Shown: positions 1 to 8,402, counted from the first letter of the stretch. The stretch: DNA of 64,000 nt from Brachybacterium alimentarium (GCF_002332425.1 NZ_NRGS01000010.1:1-64000), one strand, 5' to 3'. The notes: generated by a model not told the origin, from the letters alone. Numbers and translations: made by a program.

Positions 1-123
1 CGCCGCACCCGCCGCACCCGCGACAGTCCACGAACTGGTCATCCTTCGTCACTCAGCTGGATTCGACGCACACACGCTTTAGCCTGGCTTATGTCTCCCA
101 ATACCTCCGCAGGAAGGGGCTGC

Positions 124-651
124 ATGTCTGCCGACACCGCACCCGCCCATCACCCCGCCCACTCCGACGGCGTGCTCGACCGGGACACCTTCGCTGCGCT
201 GTTCCGCCGCCACCCCGCGGGCGTCGCCGTGATCTCGCTGGATGACGGGGAGAAGCCGATCGGCTTCACGGCCACGTCGGTCATCTCGGTGTCCGCGCAG
301 CCGGCCGTGCTCGCGTTCTCGATCAACGACACGTCCTCGTCCTGGCCCGCACTGAGCGTCGCGGAGACCGTGACGGTGAACCTCCTGGCCGCGGATCAGC
401 AGCAGGTCTCGACGGTGTTCGCCACCTCGGGGATCGATCGGTTCTCCCAGGTCGACTGGCATCGGGAGCCCACCGGCGAAGCCGTGCTCGACGGAACCTC
501 CGGGTGGATCAGCGGCCGCGTCCTGGAACGGGTCCCTGCCGGGAGCAGCCACCTGATCCTCGTGGCCGCCGACCGCGCGGAGCTCGCGCAGGAGGAGCCG
601 CTAGTGTACCGCAACCGCACGTACCACCAGCTGCTCGAGTACCAGATCTGA
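124..651 (+). CDS. Flavin reductase family protein (FMN-binding split barrel)
   Basis: Predicted NAD(P)H:flavin oxidoreductase of the flavin_Reduct family, supplying reduced flavin to a partner monooxygenase or acting alone. The 175-residue protein carries the family core: RRHPAGVAVIS near the N-terminus, then TATSVISVSAQPAVLAFSIN, the flavin-binding strand region, and a late VYRNRTYHQL segment. Length is usual for the family. I chose ATG 124 because AGGAAGGGG lies just upstream; an in-frame ATG at 91 has no ribosome site. It stands alone before a plus-strand hypothetical gene, and no monooxygenase is adjacent, so the partner is unknown. Family assignment is firm, substrate is not. Confidence 0.88.
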   Translation: MSADTAPAHHPAHSDGVLDRDTFAALFRRHPAGVAVISLDDGEKPIGFTATSVISVSAQPAVLAFSINDTSSSWPALSVAETVTVNLLAADQQQVSTVFATSGIDRFSQVDWHREPTGEAVLDGTSGWISGRVLERVPAGSSHLILVAADRAELAQEEPLVYRNRTYHQLLEYQI

Positions 652-710
652 TCCGGCGGGAACGTCGACCTATACGCTCAGCGGTGCTCCAGCGCTGAGA
701 AAGGTCGATG

Positions 711-1631
711 ATGCCCCCTCCCGTACCGAGCACTGAACTCCTGATCGTGCCGACGGCGCATCTCTCCGCGGCCACACCGGAAGCTGCCGTAGCCCGGGCT
801 CGTGACCGGCGGATGTCGTGGAGGCCGGAGCTGGTGGCGATCGAGGCCCTCCCGGGGAGTCTTGTCGTCGAGTACGAGCAGCGCGGAGGAACGTTCGCAG
901 ACTTCCAGGTCGGCGGAGCTGCCGACGCACGACGCGGAGCGTCGTTGGTGGATTCTCCGCCCAGCGACGTCTGGTCGGCGCGGCGCGAAGCCTGCTCGCC
1001 CGACAGGTCGGCCACAGAACGAGTCCTCGCTTGGCTCCGTGCGCGCGAACCGGTCAACGCACTGCTTCTTCCCCACCACGAGGCCGACCTCGACGGCCCG
1101 GTCAGGGAATTCCTCGATGAACTCGCAGGCCGACGTCGCGAAACCATCTCCATCGGTGCGCACATCGCCCGAGAGCTCGGCCACGATCAGGTTGCCCACG
1201 TCGACGATCATGCCGGGGTCGAGAACATCGACCCGTTGCCCGACGGCTTCGAGGCGGAGCTCCAGGACTACAGACGCGAGATCTCCGGGCTCCTCGAGAA
1301 AGCCGTCGCACCACCCCACCTTGCTGACGACCTATGGGCCCAATGGCGCTTCTACGCATCGGAGGCCGTGCGGACGATGACCGAGCGCCTGGAGAGCTCG
1401 GAGCGCCTCTCCGGCGGCGAGCACACTCCTCACCTGCGCCGCGTGATGCTCGCGAACTGGCGTGCGAGGAACCTGGCGATCGCGGCACGTCTGAGATCGG
1501 CGAGCGCCGCTGTTCCCGGGGGCCGAATACTTTTCGTCGTCGGTTCCAGTCATGAGATGCCGCTGCGCACCGCGCTGGGCACTGCTCAATACGATCTCCG
1601 GCTCGTCGAGCTCGAGGAACTCGAGCCGTGA
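711..1631 (+). CDS. Conserved hypothetical protein, possibly TraB/DUF5694-like
   Basis: A 306-residue cytoplasmic protein with no signal peptide or membrane segment. Its N-terminus (LLIVPTAHLS, then ELVAIEALPG) and its C-terminus (RILFVVGSSHEMPLRTAL) resemble the conserved His- and Glu-bearing strands of TraB/GumN/DUF5694-type proteins, which often read GTxH...E at the start and VVGxxH near the end. That link is a pattern match only. An AAAGG site precedes two tandem ATGs at 708 and 711; spacing favours 711. It lies between a flavin reductase and a tRNA gene with no functional context. Function unknown. Confidence 0.7.
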   Translation: MPPPVPSTELLIVPTAHLSAATPEAAVARARDRRMSWRPELVAIEALPGSLVVEYEQRGGTFADFQVGGAADARRGASLVDSPPSDVWSARREACSPDRSATERVLAWLRAREPVNALLLPHHEADLDGPVREFLDELAGRRRETISIGAHIARELGHDQVAHVDDHAGVENIDPLPDGFEAELQDYRREISGLLEKAVAPPHLADDLWAQWRFYASEAVRTMTERLESSERLSGGEHTPHLRRVMLANWRARNLAIAARLRSASAAVPGGRILFVVGSSHEMPLRTALGTAQYDLRLVELEELEP

Positions 1632-1714
1632 ACAGAGGCGAGTGTGACCTGCGCCCGCCCGGTTCGCACCACTCCCAGCCGTCAGGTACGCTGATGCCTG
1701 CTCTTACGAGCGCT

Positions 1715-1802
1715 GGAGGATTCGCATAGCGGCCTAGTGCGCACGCCTGGAACGCGTGTTGGGTTAACGCCCTCAGGGGTTCAAATCCCCTATCCTCCGC
1801 CA
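1715..1802 (+). tRNA. tRNA-Ser (anticodon GGA)
   Basis: A complete class II tRNA folds here. The acceptor stem GGAGGAT (1715-1721) pairs with ATCCTCC (1792-1798), followed by discriminator G and encoded CCA (1800-1802). The anticodon stem CACGC/GCGTG holds the loop CTGGAAC, giving anticodon GGA, which reads TCC/TCT serine codons. A long variable arm with a GGG/CCC stem and a T-arm AGGGG-TTCAAAT-CCCCT follow, as expected for tRNA-Ser. Confidence 0.96.
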
Positions 1803-1805
1803 GTG

Positions 1806-1840
1806 AAAGTGCCCCTCACCTCAAGGTGCGGGGCACTTTT
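1806..1840 (+). terminator. Intrinsic terminator of tRNA-Ser
   Basis: A perfect 10-bp stem AAAGTGCCCC (1806-1815) / GGGGCACTTT (1830-1839), extended by an inner CACC/GGTG pairing and ending in TTTT, begins 4 bases after the tRNA CCA end. This is a standard Rho-independent terminator. Confidence 0.9.
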
Positions 1841-2012
1841 CTGCATCCGGAGGCAGCGCGGCCAGAGTGTATGGGCCAACGCCCGTTTCTGGGGGCGCTC
1901 ACCCCGTGATGGGCTTATACGGCGACGACCACAGGCCGACGCCGACGAAGTCTGGCCCGCAGTCCGCAGCCCGCCCGCTCAGCCCGACTCCGCCCCAGAT
2001 CAGCGTCGGGCG

Positions 2013-3077
2013 TCAGAACAGCGCCGGCTGGGGCGTGAGATCCAGAGCGGCTGGAGCCTCGGCCCGTCTCGCCGCACGGCCTGCCGAGAGCCTCCGCTGC
2101 TCGGGCTGATCCTCGTCCTCATGGGGGTCCAGCCCGTGCCGTGCGAGCAGCGGTCGCACCCGACGAGCGAGGTCCTTCCGGTAGCCCGACGGGGCATAGG
2201 AGGCATTCCCGTAGAACCGCTGATATCCGACGGCGAGCTCGGGATGCTCCCGCTGGATCCATTCCAGGAACCACTCCTTCGCTCCGGGGCGCAGATGCAG
2301 TGCGCCGAAGACGACTCGCACCGCGCCGGCCTCGGCGATCTGGGCAAGGGCCGACTCGAGCTGGGCGTTCGAGTCCGTCAGCCAGGGCATGATCGGCATG
2401 AGGAACACGGTGACGCGGAAGCCGGCATCGGCCGCGGCCCGGACGGTCGCCAGGCGCGCCGCCGTGCTGGGCGTTCCGGGCTCGACCGCCTTCTGCAGCT
2501 CGTCGTCGAACACGGCGATCGACATCGACAGATCCACCGGGACCTTCTCGGCCGCTCTTCCCAGCTGCGGCAGGTCACGGCGCAGCAGCGTTCCCTTGGT
2601 GAGGATGGATATCGGCGTGCCCGATTCGCCGAGCGCGTCGATGATCCCGGGCATCAGCCGATAGCGTCCTTCGGCGCGCTGGTAGGGATCGGTGTTCGTC
2701 CCGAGCGCGACGAGCTCCCGCGCCCAGGAACGCTTGGCGAGCTCGGTGCGCAGCACCTCGGCGACGTTGACCTTGACGATGACCTGCTGGTCGAAGTCGG
2801 CACCCGCGTCAAGGTCGAGATAGCGGTGACTGCTGCGCGCGAAGCAGTAGACGCAGGCGTGGGAGCAGCCGCGGTACGGGTTCACGGTCCAGTCGAAGGG
2901 CATCGAGCTCGCCGCCGGCACCTTGTTCAACGCGGATTTCGCGGTGACTTCATGGAAGGTGACGCCCCGGAACTCGGGAGTGGTCACGCTGCGCACCAGG
3001 CCCGACAGGCTCAGCAGCGCGGGATTCGTCGGCCCGCCGGCGGCTTCCTGGTCGATCTCCTGCCCGCTCCATCGCAT
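2013..3077 (-). CDS. Rv2578c-family radical SAM protein (SplB-like), SOS-regulated
   Basis: Radical SAM protein of the actinobacterial Rv2578c family, distantly related to spore photoproduct lyase; the reaction is unproven and may be in DNA repair. The 354-residue protein binds a 4Fe-4S cluster through C71-x3-C75-x2-C78 (CSHACVYC), followed by HRYLDLDAGADF and the NTDPYQ and ILTKGTLLRRD strands of the SAM barrel. I chose the ATG at 3077 (MRWSGQ), since the longer frame would run through the regulatory region. A perfect LexA box (3087-3102) lies 9 bases upstream of the start, so the gene should be induced by DNA damage; the M. tuberculosis homologue is a known member of the LexA regulon. A degenerate repeat tract lies farther upstream. 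Confidence 0.9.
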   Translation of the reverse strand: MRWSGQEIDQEAAGGPTNPALLSLSGLVRSVTTPEFRGVTFHEVTAKSALNKVPAASSMPFDWTVNPYRGCSHACVYCFARSSHRYLDLDAGADFDQQVIVKVNVAEVLRTELAKRSWARELVALGTNTDPYQRAEGRYRLMPGIIDALGESGTPISILTKGTLLRRDLPQLGRAAEKVPVDLSMSIAVFDDELQKAVEPGTPSTAARLATVRAAADAGFRVTVFLMPIMPWLTDSNAQLESALAQIAEAGAVRVVFGALHLRPGAKEWFLEWIQREHPELAVGYQRFYGNASYAPSGYRKDLARRVRPLLARHGLDPHEDEDQPEQRRLSAGRAARRAEAPAALDLTPQPALF

Positions 3078-3086
3078 GTCGCATAG

Positions 3087-3102
3087 TCGAACACTCGTTC
3101 GA
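3087..3102. promoter_or_regulatory. LexA (SOS) box
   Basis: TCGAACACTCGTTCGA is a perfect inverted repeat matching the actinobacterial/Bacillus LexA site CGAAC-N4-GTTCG. It is 9 bases upstream of the radical SAM start codon, where bound LexA would block transcription. Confidence 0.85.
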
Positions 3103-3109
3103 ACCGAAG

Positions 3110-3212
3110 TCAAGGCAGACCAAGACGGGTCAAGACAGGCAAGGCAGGTCATGGCAGGTCATGGCAGACCAAGACGGGCCCACGCAGGTCAAGGCTGATC
3201 AAGGCAGGCCGG
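3110..3212. repeat. Degenerate short tandem repeats (about 10 bp, CAGGTCAAGG-like)
   Basis: About ten imperfect copies of a roughly 10-bp unit (variants of caggtcaagg, cagaccaaga, caggtcatgg) run through this stretch, between the radical SAM promoter and the next gene. The 3078-3328 interval holds no convincing gene. The tract is purine-rich on the plus strand; function is unknown. Confidence 0.6.
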
Positions 3213-3328
3213 CATCGCTACATGCACGGCCCGCCCGTGACCGCATCGGAACGCTCTCCCCCTCCCCTGCCATGTCCCGCGCGGCTATCCTGCCTTCGGC
3301 AACAGCACCGAAGACGCGAGGGGATCGC

Positions 3329-4780
3329 ATGTCGATCGCAGGGACGGGCGGGACAGGCGGGTCGGACGGCGACCGGGCCGGACAGGGGTCTCACCACGAC
3401 CCGCAGGACCCCGAGCAGCCCGAGCAGCCCGAGCAGCCCGAGCAGCCCGAGCAGCCTGCGCAGCGACCGCCCGCACAGGGCACCGATCCCGATGCGACCC
3501 ATGTTGCGGGCACCCCTCACGCCCCCTCCGCCTCGGGAGCTCCGGCGCCCAGCTCCTCGTACGGGGTGTCGCCGTCGGCCGCTCCCACCACCCGCGTCGG
3601 CCCAGTCAGCCCAGTCAGCCCAGTCAGCCCGGGCAACCCCGCCGACCCGGTCAGCCCCGTCGACCCCATCGACCCAAGCGACCCCGTCGACCCAAGCGAC
3701 CCAAGCGAGCCCGCCGATTACAGCGGCCCCGGCGGCCCCACTACTCCAGGCGGCCCAGGCGACGCCGGCTCCGACCCCGCCCAGCAGCCCTCCCGCAAGC
3801 GCTCCTGGGCCTTGATCGGCGTGGCGCTCGGTTGCATCGTGATTCTGCTGCTCGCCATCGGCGGCGGTCTCCTGTTCCTGGTGTTGAACCAACTGGGTGA
3901 CCGTGAGCAGTCCGCCGCGTCGGGCACTGCGAGCAACGCCGAGGTCCAGAGCGAGACCGACGGGCCTGTGGATCCGACCAGCCTCTCGACCGACCCGGCC
4001 GACTCCCAGTTCGAGGGCATCGCCATCTATGAGGAACCCCCGGGAGACGCCGATGACCTGCGCGCCGTCCTGGCCAACAATCCTCTGACCGCCGGCTCCC
4101 TGCCGGACGTCTCCTCCTGCGATCTCCCGGCCACCCCGGTCGAACAGTCGACCGAGGAGCTGCAGGCCGTCCTCGATGCGTCGGCGTCGTGCTTGAACAG
4201 CGTGTGGGCCTCGGCGATGTCTGATCGCGGCCTGCCCTGGGAGCCACCGACGGTCGAGGTCTACACCTACCCCGACGTGCCGAACTCCACCTGCGAGGCG
4301 GACACCTTCGAGCCGGATTACCCGCGGGTCTGCAACCTCAACAACGTCATCTACTGGCCCGTCGGCTACGGTGTCGGCGCCTCGCAGGCCGACCCCGAGC
4401 TCGTCCCGGGCGCCTACCTGTGGGATCTGGCCGCCGTGTACATGAGCCCGGTGGCATGGCAGAGCTCGACGATCGTCTACTACGGGACGCTCCTGGACAA
4501 GCTCGAGGCGGACCAGGAGCAGGCCGACGAGGTCTGGCGCCGCCATTCTCTGCAGATGCAGTGCCTCGGTGCCGCCGCCTCGGTGCAGCAGCCTGCCGAG
4601 GCCCGGCCCGCGCCGGAGCTGCGCGATGAGCTGATGGACGAGTCGTACTGGGATCCGGACGAAGGGTCCCGTCCGATCGCTCCCGCCTCGCGGGCGCGCT
4701 GGCTGACGGCGGGCTTCGAGTCCGACGGGGACCTCGGCGTCTGCAACACGTGGGTCGCGCCGGCGGAGCAGGTCGCCTGA
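3329..4780 (+). CDS. Membrane-anchored metallopeptidase-like protein lacking the zinc site
   Basis: A 483-residue protein with a long Pro/Gln/Asp/Ser-rich cytoplasmic N-terminus (residues 1-157, with PEQ and PVS/PSD repeats), one membrane segment (about 160-187) and an extracytoplasmic domain. The domain resembles YpfJ-type neutral zinc metallopeptidases: [17 protein letters not shown], the [10 protein letters not shown] strand, an [12 protein letters not shown] segment that aligns with the family ELQADCxAG, and a terminal GVCNTWVAP. The HExxH helix is absent: the equivalent stretch reads VYMSPVAWQ, and the third ligand Glu is Ser. It is therefore likely a non-catalytic binding or scaffold protein. 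ATG 3329 has a GAGGGG site; longer frames upstream lack one. Its stop overlaps the start of the following Ohr gene (TGATG). Confidence 0.72.
   Translation: MSIAGTGGTGGSDGDRAGQGSHHDPQDPEQPEQPEQPEQPEQPAQRPPAQGTDPDATHVAGTPHAPSASGAPAPSSSYGVSPSAAPTTRVGPVSPVSPVSPGNPADPVSPVDPIDPSDPVDPSDPSEPADYSGPGGPTTPGGPGDAGSDPAQQPSRKRSWALIGVALGCIVILLLAIGGGLLFLVLNQLGDREQSAASGTASNAEVQSETDGPVDPTSLSTDPADSQFEGIAIYEEPPGDADDLRAVLANNPLTAGSLPDVSSCDLPATPVEQSTEELQAVLDASASCLNSVWASAMSDRGLPWEPPTVEVYTYPDVPNSTCEADTFEPDYPRVCNLNNVIYWPVGYGVGASQADPELVPGAYLWDLAAVYMSPVAWQSSTIVYYGTLLDKLEADQEQADEVWRRHSLQMQCLGAAASVQQPAEARPAPELRDELMDESYWDPDEGSRPIAPASRARWLTAGFESDGDLGVCNTWVAPAEQVA
3408..3455 (+). repeat. Tandem 9-bp coding repeat (Pro-Glu-Gln)
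   Basis: Five near-perfect copies of CCCGAGCAG encode consecutive PEQ triplets in the cytoplasmic tail of the metallopeptidase-like protein, ending in a diverged PAQ. Such tracts can change length by slippage in whole codons, so the frame is kept. Confidence 0.8.
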
Positions 4781-5469
4781 TGACCGACGACGCTCTCTAC
4801 ACGGCCCGGGTGGATAACTCGGGCGGCACCTCGGGCCACGTGCGGGTGCACGACGGACCCATCCTCCCGTGCCCCGACACGGCCGGCGCCGCCTCGGGCT
4901 CTCACGCCGCGGGATCCGGCCTCGTGGGGTCGGACTTGGCCGGGTCGGACTCAGCGAAGTCGGGCCCGACGGGGTCGGACGTCGTGCTCCCCACCGGCGC
5001 TCCGACGCCTTCCGGGAGCGGATTCAACCCCGAACAGTTCCTCGCGATGGCGTGGGCCACCTGCCTCGGGGAGACGCTCCGCGTGGTCCTCCGCGAACGC
5101 CGCCTGCCGCACGAGAGCTCGGTGAGCGTCGAGGTGGAGCTGCACCGCGACCCTGCCGGCGGCTATCGATTCGTGCCGCGCGCACGGGTCACGATCGAGC
5201 AGATAGCGGCCGACGAGGCCCGCGAGATCGCAGCGGCCGCCCATGCGCGCTGCCCGGTCTCGAAGCTGCTGACCGGGCAGGGCGAGCCGGTCCTCGAGAT
5301 CGTCGACGTCGCTGACGCCACCGACACCTCCCGTGCGACCGACGCCCCCGCCGCTACCGGTGCTACCGACGTCCCCGGGGCCACCGACAGGCCCGACACG
5401 GGCGACGCCCCCGAGACCCCCGAGGCTCCCTCCACACCCGGCGCCGCCCACACCCCCGAGCCGACGTGA
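4780..5469 (+). CDS. OsmC/Ohr family peroxiredoxin-like protein
   Basis: Thiol-dependent hydroperoxide reductase of the OsmC/Ohr family. The two redox cysteines are visible at C95 (AWATCLGETL) and C158 (HARCPVSKL), the standard arrangement for reducing organic hydroperoxides. The protein is 229 residues, long for the family (about 140-150), because of a Gly/Ser-rich insert at about residues 38-80 and a Thr/Asp/Pro-rich tail after about 180. Both additions look disordered. ATG 4780 shares a base with the previous stop, so it is translationally coupled to the membrane protein. No OhrR-type regulator is nearby. Family call is secure; Ohr versus OsmC is not resolved. Confidence 0.85.
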   Translation: MTDDALYTARVDNSGGTSGHVRVHDGPILPCPDTAGAASGSHAAGSGLVGSDLAGSDSAKSGPTGSDVVLPTGAPTPSGSGFNPEQFLAMAWATCLGETLRVVLRERRLPHESSVSVEVELHRDPAGGYRFVPRARVTIEQIAADEAREIAAAAHARCPVSKLLTGQGEPVLEIVDVADATDTSRATDAPAATGATDVPGATDRPDTGDAPETPEAPSTPGAAHTPEPT

Positions 5470-5582
5470 TGGATGGCATAACTCCCCGCACTGGGCGCTC
5501 GGTACGCTGAACGGGTCCTGATCTCGCCTCTGCGCACCGTCTGTCGGGCGGCGGCGCCGGGCCTCCTCCTCTCCGAGAGAAC

Positions 5583-6323
5583 ATGATCCAGTTCCGCCAC
5601 GTCACGAAGACCTTCCCGCAGGGCCGGTCCACGGTGACGGCCCTGGAGGACATCGACCTCACCATCGCCGAGAACGAGATGGTCGGGATCGTCGGGGCCT
5701 CCGGCTCCGGCAAGTCCACCCTGCTGCGCCTGATCAATCACCTCGAGACCCCCACGTCCGGCACCGTCATGGTCGGCGGTGAGGACCTCTCCACTCTCCC
5801 CCCACGCGCGCAGCGTGAGCGCCGCCGTGGCATCGGCATGGTCTTCCAGCAGTTCAACCTGCTCGCGAACTCGACCGTGCTCGACAACGTCCTGATGCCC
5901 CTGCGGTTGCAGGGCGGGCGGGGCGCCGCCCGCCGCGAGACCGCCCTGCAGATGCTCGACTTCGTGCGGATGGCCGACCACCGCGACAAGCATCCCGCCC
6001 GTCTCTCCGGCGGCGAGAAGCAGCGCGTCGCGATCGCCAGGGCGCTCGTGACCCGCCCGCGGATCCTGCTGGCCGATGAGCCCACCTCAGCACTGGACTC
6101 CGGGCACTCCGACGACGTGATGGCCGTGCTGCGCGAGGTGCGCACCGAGTTCCGCACCACGATCGTGCTGGTCAGCCACGCCCTCGACGTCGTGAAGTCG
6201 TCGTGCGACCGCGCCGCCGTGCTCGAGCACGGGCGTCTGGCCGCGCTCACCGACGTGACCCCGCCGCCGCCTCGCGAGCAGGGCGGCAGCTATGCGGAGC
6301 GCGCCACGGAGTTCCTGGCATGA
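5583..6323 (+). CDS. metN: Methionine-type ABC transporter ATPase (MetN-like, no NIL domain)
   Basis: ATPase of a methionine/NLPA-type importer. Walker A GASGSGKST (38-46), Q-loop VFQQF (88-91), signature LSGGEKQ (141-147) and Walker B ILLADEP (161-167) are all intact. At 246 residues it stops soon after the ABC core; the C-terminal NIL/ACT domain that gives MetN its methionine feedback is missing. It is first of a three-gene set and its stop overlaps the permease start (ATGA). No SAM riboswitch could be recognised in the 113 bases upstream. Substrate is inferred from the MetI and MetQ neighbours; other amino acids or D-methionine are possible. Confidence 0.9.
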   Translation: MIQFRHVTKTFPQGRSTVTALEDIDLTIAENEMVGIVGASGSGKSTLLRLINHLETPTSGTVMVGGEDLSTLPPRAQRERRRGIGMVFQQFNLLANSTVLDNVLMPLRLQGGRGAARRETALQMLDFVRMADHRDKHPARLSGGEKQRVAIARALVTRPRILLADEPTSALDSGHSDDVMAVLREVRTEFRTTIVLVSHALDVVKSSCDRAAVLEHGRLAALTDVTPPPPREQGGSYAERATEFLA

Positions 6324-6997
6324 GCGATCTGCTGGCACGCCTGACCGAGTACCGCTCGGAGATCATCACCTCGATCGTCGAGACGGGGTACATGATCGGC
6401 AACTCCCTGCTGGCCGCGATCCTCGTCGGCCTGCCGCTGGGCACCCTGCTCTACCTCGCGCGTCCGGGCGGCCCCTACGAGCGCCGTTGGCTGCATTCGG
6501 TGGTCAACGCCTACGTCAACGTGGTGCGCTCGGTGCCCTTCCTGCTGTTCGTCGTCGCCCTCATCCCGTTCACGCGATGGCTGGTGGGGACGTCCTTCGG
6601 CACCACCGCCGCCTCGGTGCCCCTCGCCTTCGTCGCCGCCGCGCTGTACGCCCGCTTCTCCGAGCAGACCCTGCTGGACGTACCCGAGCAGACCATCGAG
6701 CTCGCGCGGTCGCTCGGCGCCAGCCCCTGGCAGATGGTCACCCGCTTCGTGTTCTCCGAAGCCCGCTCCGGCCTGGTGCTGAGCCTGACCACGGTGACGA
6801 TCTCGATCGTCTCCTACTCCACGATCATGGGTGTGGTCGGGGGCGGCGGCGTGGGCGACTTCGCGATCCGCTACGGCTATCAGACCTACGAATACGACCT
6901 CATGTACACCACGATCGCGCTGATGATCGTGGCCGTCATGCTCATCCAAGGGGCCGGCACCCTGCTCGCCCGCGTCCTCGACAAACGGGCCCGCTGA
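6320..6997 (+). CDS. metI: Methionine-type ABC transporter permease (MetI-like)
   Basis: Inner-membrane permease of the MetN-MetI-MetQ type, 225 residues with about five hydrophobic segments. The cytoplasmic EAA loop is visible as TIELARSLGASPWQMVTRFVF, which docks on the ATPase, and the C-terminal GVVGGGGVGDFAIRYGYQ is characteristic of MetI. ATG 6320 overlaps the metN stop by four bases, indicating coupled translation. A 244-bp gap containing a hexanucleotide repeat separates it from metQ. Confidence 0.92.
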   Translation: MSDLLARLTEYRSEIITSIVETGYMIGNSLLAAILVGLPLGTLLYLARPGGPYERRWLHSVVNAYVNVVRSVPFLLFVVALIPFTRWLVGTSFGTTAASVPLAFVAAALYARFSEQTLLDVPEQTIELARSLGASPWQMVTRFVFSEARSGLVLSLTTVTISIVSYSTIMGVVGGGGVGDFAIRYGYQTYEYDLMYTTIALMIVAVMLIQGAGTLLARVLDKRAR

Positions 6998-7085
6998 GCC
7001 GTGCCCCGCCCCCGGACCTGTCGGGCCCATCGGCCCCGCCGCGCCCCGACGCGTCCCACTCCCCCGCCTGTACCCGCACCCTGAC

Positions 7086-7121
7086 CCGCAGCCGCAGCCG
7101 CAGCCGCAGCCGCAGCCGCAG
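7086..7121 (+). repeat. Hexanucleotide repeat (CCGCAG)6
   Basis: Six exact copies of CCGCAG lie in the non-coding gap between the permease and binding-protein genes. The rest of 6998-7241 is a related, more degenerate run of cccgcac/cccgtac words. No gene is evident there. Confidence 0.9.
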
Positions 7122-7241
7122 CCTGACCCACACGCGCACCCGCCCCCGGACCCGCACGTCCCAACCCGTACCCACACGTCCCCGCACCCCGCGCCTCGGC
7201 GGCCCCTCTCGGGCCCGCCCCGACCAGGAACGAGTCCCTTC

Positions 7242-8087
7242 ATGAACCGTCGCCTCTTCGCCCTCTCCACCCTGACCGGCGCCGCCGCGCTGGGCCTCGC
7301 CGCCTGCGGCGTCGGCGGATCCGGCTCGGGCTCGGGCTCGGGCTCGGGTGGATCCGACGCCGACACCCTGATCAAGGTCGCCTCCCACCTCCCGCCGATG
7401 ACCGACGTGGTCACCACCGCGGCCGAGGTCGCCGAGAAGGAGGGCTACACGATCGAGCTGGTCCAGGTCAGCGACAACGTGCAGTACAACCGGCTGCTGG
7501 CCGACGGCGAGGTCGATGCGAACTTCGCTCAGCACGAGCCGTACATGCAGGCCTTCAACGCGGAGAACGACGCGGACCTCGTGCTGCTCGAGCCGATCTA
7601 CGACGCGAAGGTGGGCTACTACTCCAAGGCCTACGCGAGCGCCGACGAGATCCCCGCGGGCGCGAAGGTCGCGATCCCCAACGACGCGTCCAACGAGGGC
7701 CGCGCGCTGGCGATCCTCCACGAGCAGGGCCTGCTCAGCCTCCCGGAGGACGCCGGCTTCGAGGGCCGCATCGGCGACATCGTCGACAACCCCCTGGACC
7801 TCGAGTTCGTGCAGGTGGATCTGCTGAACCTCGCCTCCGCGTACGACGAGGACGGCATCGCGATGGTCTACAACTACCCGACCTATATCTCGAAGGTGGG
7901 ACTCACTCCGGCCGACGCGATCCTGCTCGAGGAGACCGTCGACCAGCGCTTCGCGATCTCCCTGGTGGCCCGCGAGGACAACCAGGATTCGGAGAAGATC
8001 GAGGTGCTGCGCCGCGCGATGACCAGCGACACCGTGCGCACCTTCCTCGAGGACGAGCACAGCGAGACCCTGCTGCCCTCCTTCTGA
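7242..8087 (+). CDS. metQ: MetQ/NLPA family substrate-binding lipoprotein
   Basis: Binding protein of the methionine-type importer. A short signal peptide ends in the lipobox LAAC (Cys22), followed by a Gly/Ser linker, so the mature protein is membrane-anchored. The NLPA core is clear: LIKVASHLPPMTDVV, YNRLLADGEVDANFAQHEPYM, AKVAIPNDASNEGRALAILHEQGLL and VYNYPTYISKVGL. Length (281) is normal. It follows metN-metI on the same strand after a repeat-filled gap. The start has only a weak AGGA site. A long inverted repeat follows its stop. Confidence 0.92.
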   Translation: MNRRLFALSTLTGAAALGLAACGVGGSGSGSGSGSGGSDADTLIKVASHLPPMTDVVTTAAEVAEKEGYTIELVQVSDNVQYNRLLADGEVDANFAQHEPYMQAFNAENDADLVLLEPIYDAKVGYYSKAYASADEIPAGAKVAIPNDASNEGRALAILHEQGLLSLPEDAGFEGRIGDIVDNPLDLEFVQVDLLNLASAYDEDGIAMVYNYPTYISKVGLTPADAILLEETVDQRFAISLVAREDNQDSEKIEVLRRAMTSDTVRTFLEDEHSETLLPSF

Positions 8088-8115
8088 CCCCGCGCACCAC
8101 GCCCCGCGGCCCGGG

Positions 8116-8168
8116 CACGCCCCGCGGGCCGGCCACACCCCGAGGGCCGGCCACGCCCCGCGGGCAGC
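8116..8168. repeat. Tandem 18-bp repeat, three copies
   Basis: Three near-identical 18-bp units (cacgccccgcgggccggc and variants) start at 8116, 8134 and 8152, just downstream of metQ. The third copy is degraded at its end. Confidence 0.8.
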
Positions 8169-8224
8169 AAATGTGAGCTGGGGACTCATGTGACCCCCTT
8201 GGATGAGTCCCCAGCTCACATTTG
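8168..8224. repeat. Perfect 22-bp inverted repeat (possible bidirectional terminator or REP-like element)
   Basis: The arm at 8168-8189 is exactly complementary to 8203-8224, with a 13-base spacer. It lies between convergent genes (metQ plus, S9 peptidase minus), so it can act as a shared terminator. There is no U-run, and the arms are more A/T-rich than the surroundings (they contain CAAATGTGAG), which is unlike the local GC hairpins. Confidence 0.9.
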
Positions 8225-8300
8225 TCGACGCCGCGCGCGCTGATCAGCTCAGCGCAGCCGCCAGGCCAGCCGTACGCCCCGTCAGCCGAACACCCCCGTC

Positions 8301-8402
8301 AGCCGCGCGCCCCGACCAGCCCGGCCCAGCGCACCGACCAGCCGCGTGCCCCGACCAGCCCAGCCCAGCGCACCGGCCAGCCGCGCGCCGCGATCAGCCG
8401 AG
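8301..8402. repeat. Tandem 39-bp repeat, about 2.5 copies
   Basis: Units at 8301-8339 and 8340-8378 differ at only three or so positions; a third, partial unit runs to about 8402 and includes the stop codon of the S9 peptidase gene. With the 18-bp repeats and the inverted repeat, it fills the 306-bp interval 8088-8393, which holds no gene. Confidence 0.8.

Noticed and set aside
1737-3086. 449-codon plus-strand open frame starting inside the tRNA
   Set aside because: Begins within tRNA-Ser, runs through its terminator and lies antisense to the radical SAM gene.
5470-5582. SAM or T-box riboswitch upstream of metN
   Set aside because: No recognisable conserved core or pairing elements were found in the 113 bases.
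7086-8402. CRISPR array
   Set aside because: The repeats are contiguous tandem units without spacers, and no cas genes are present.
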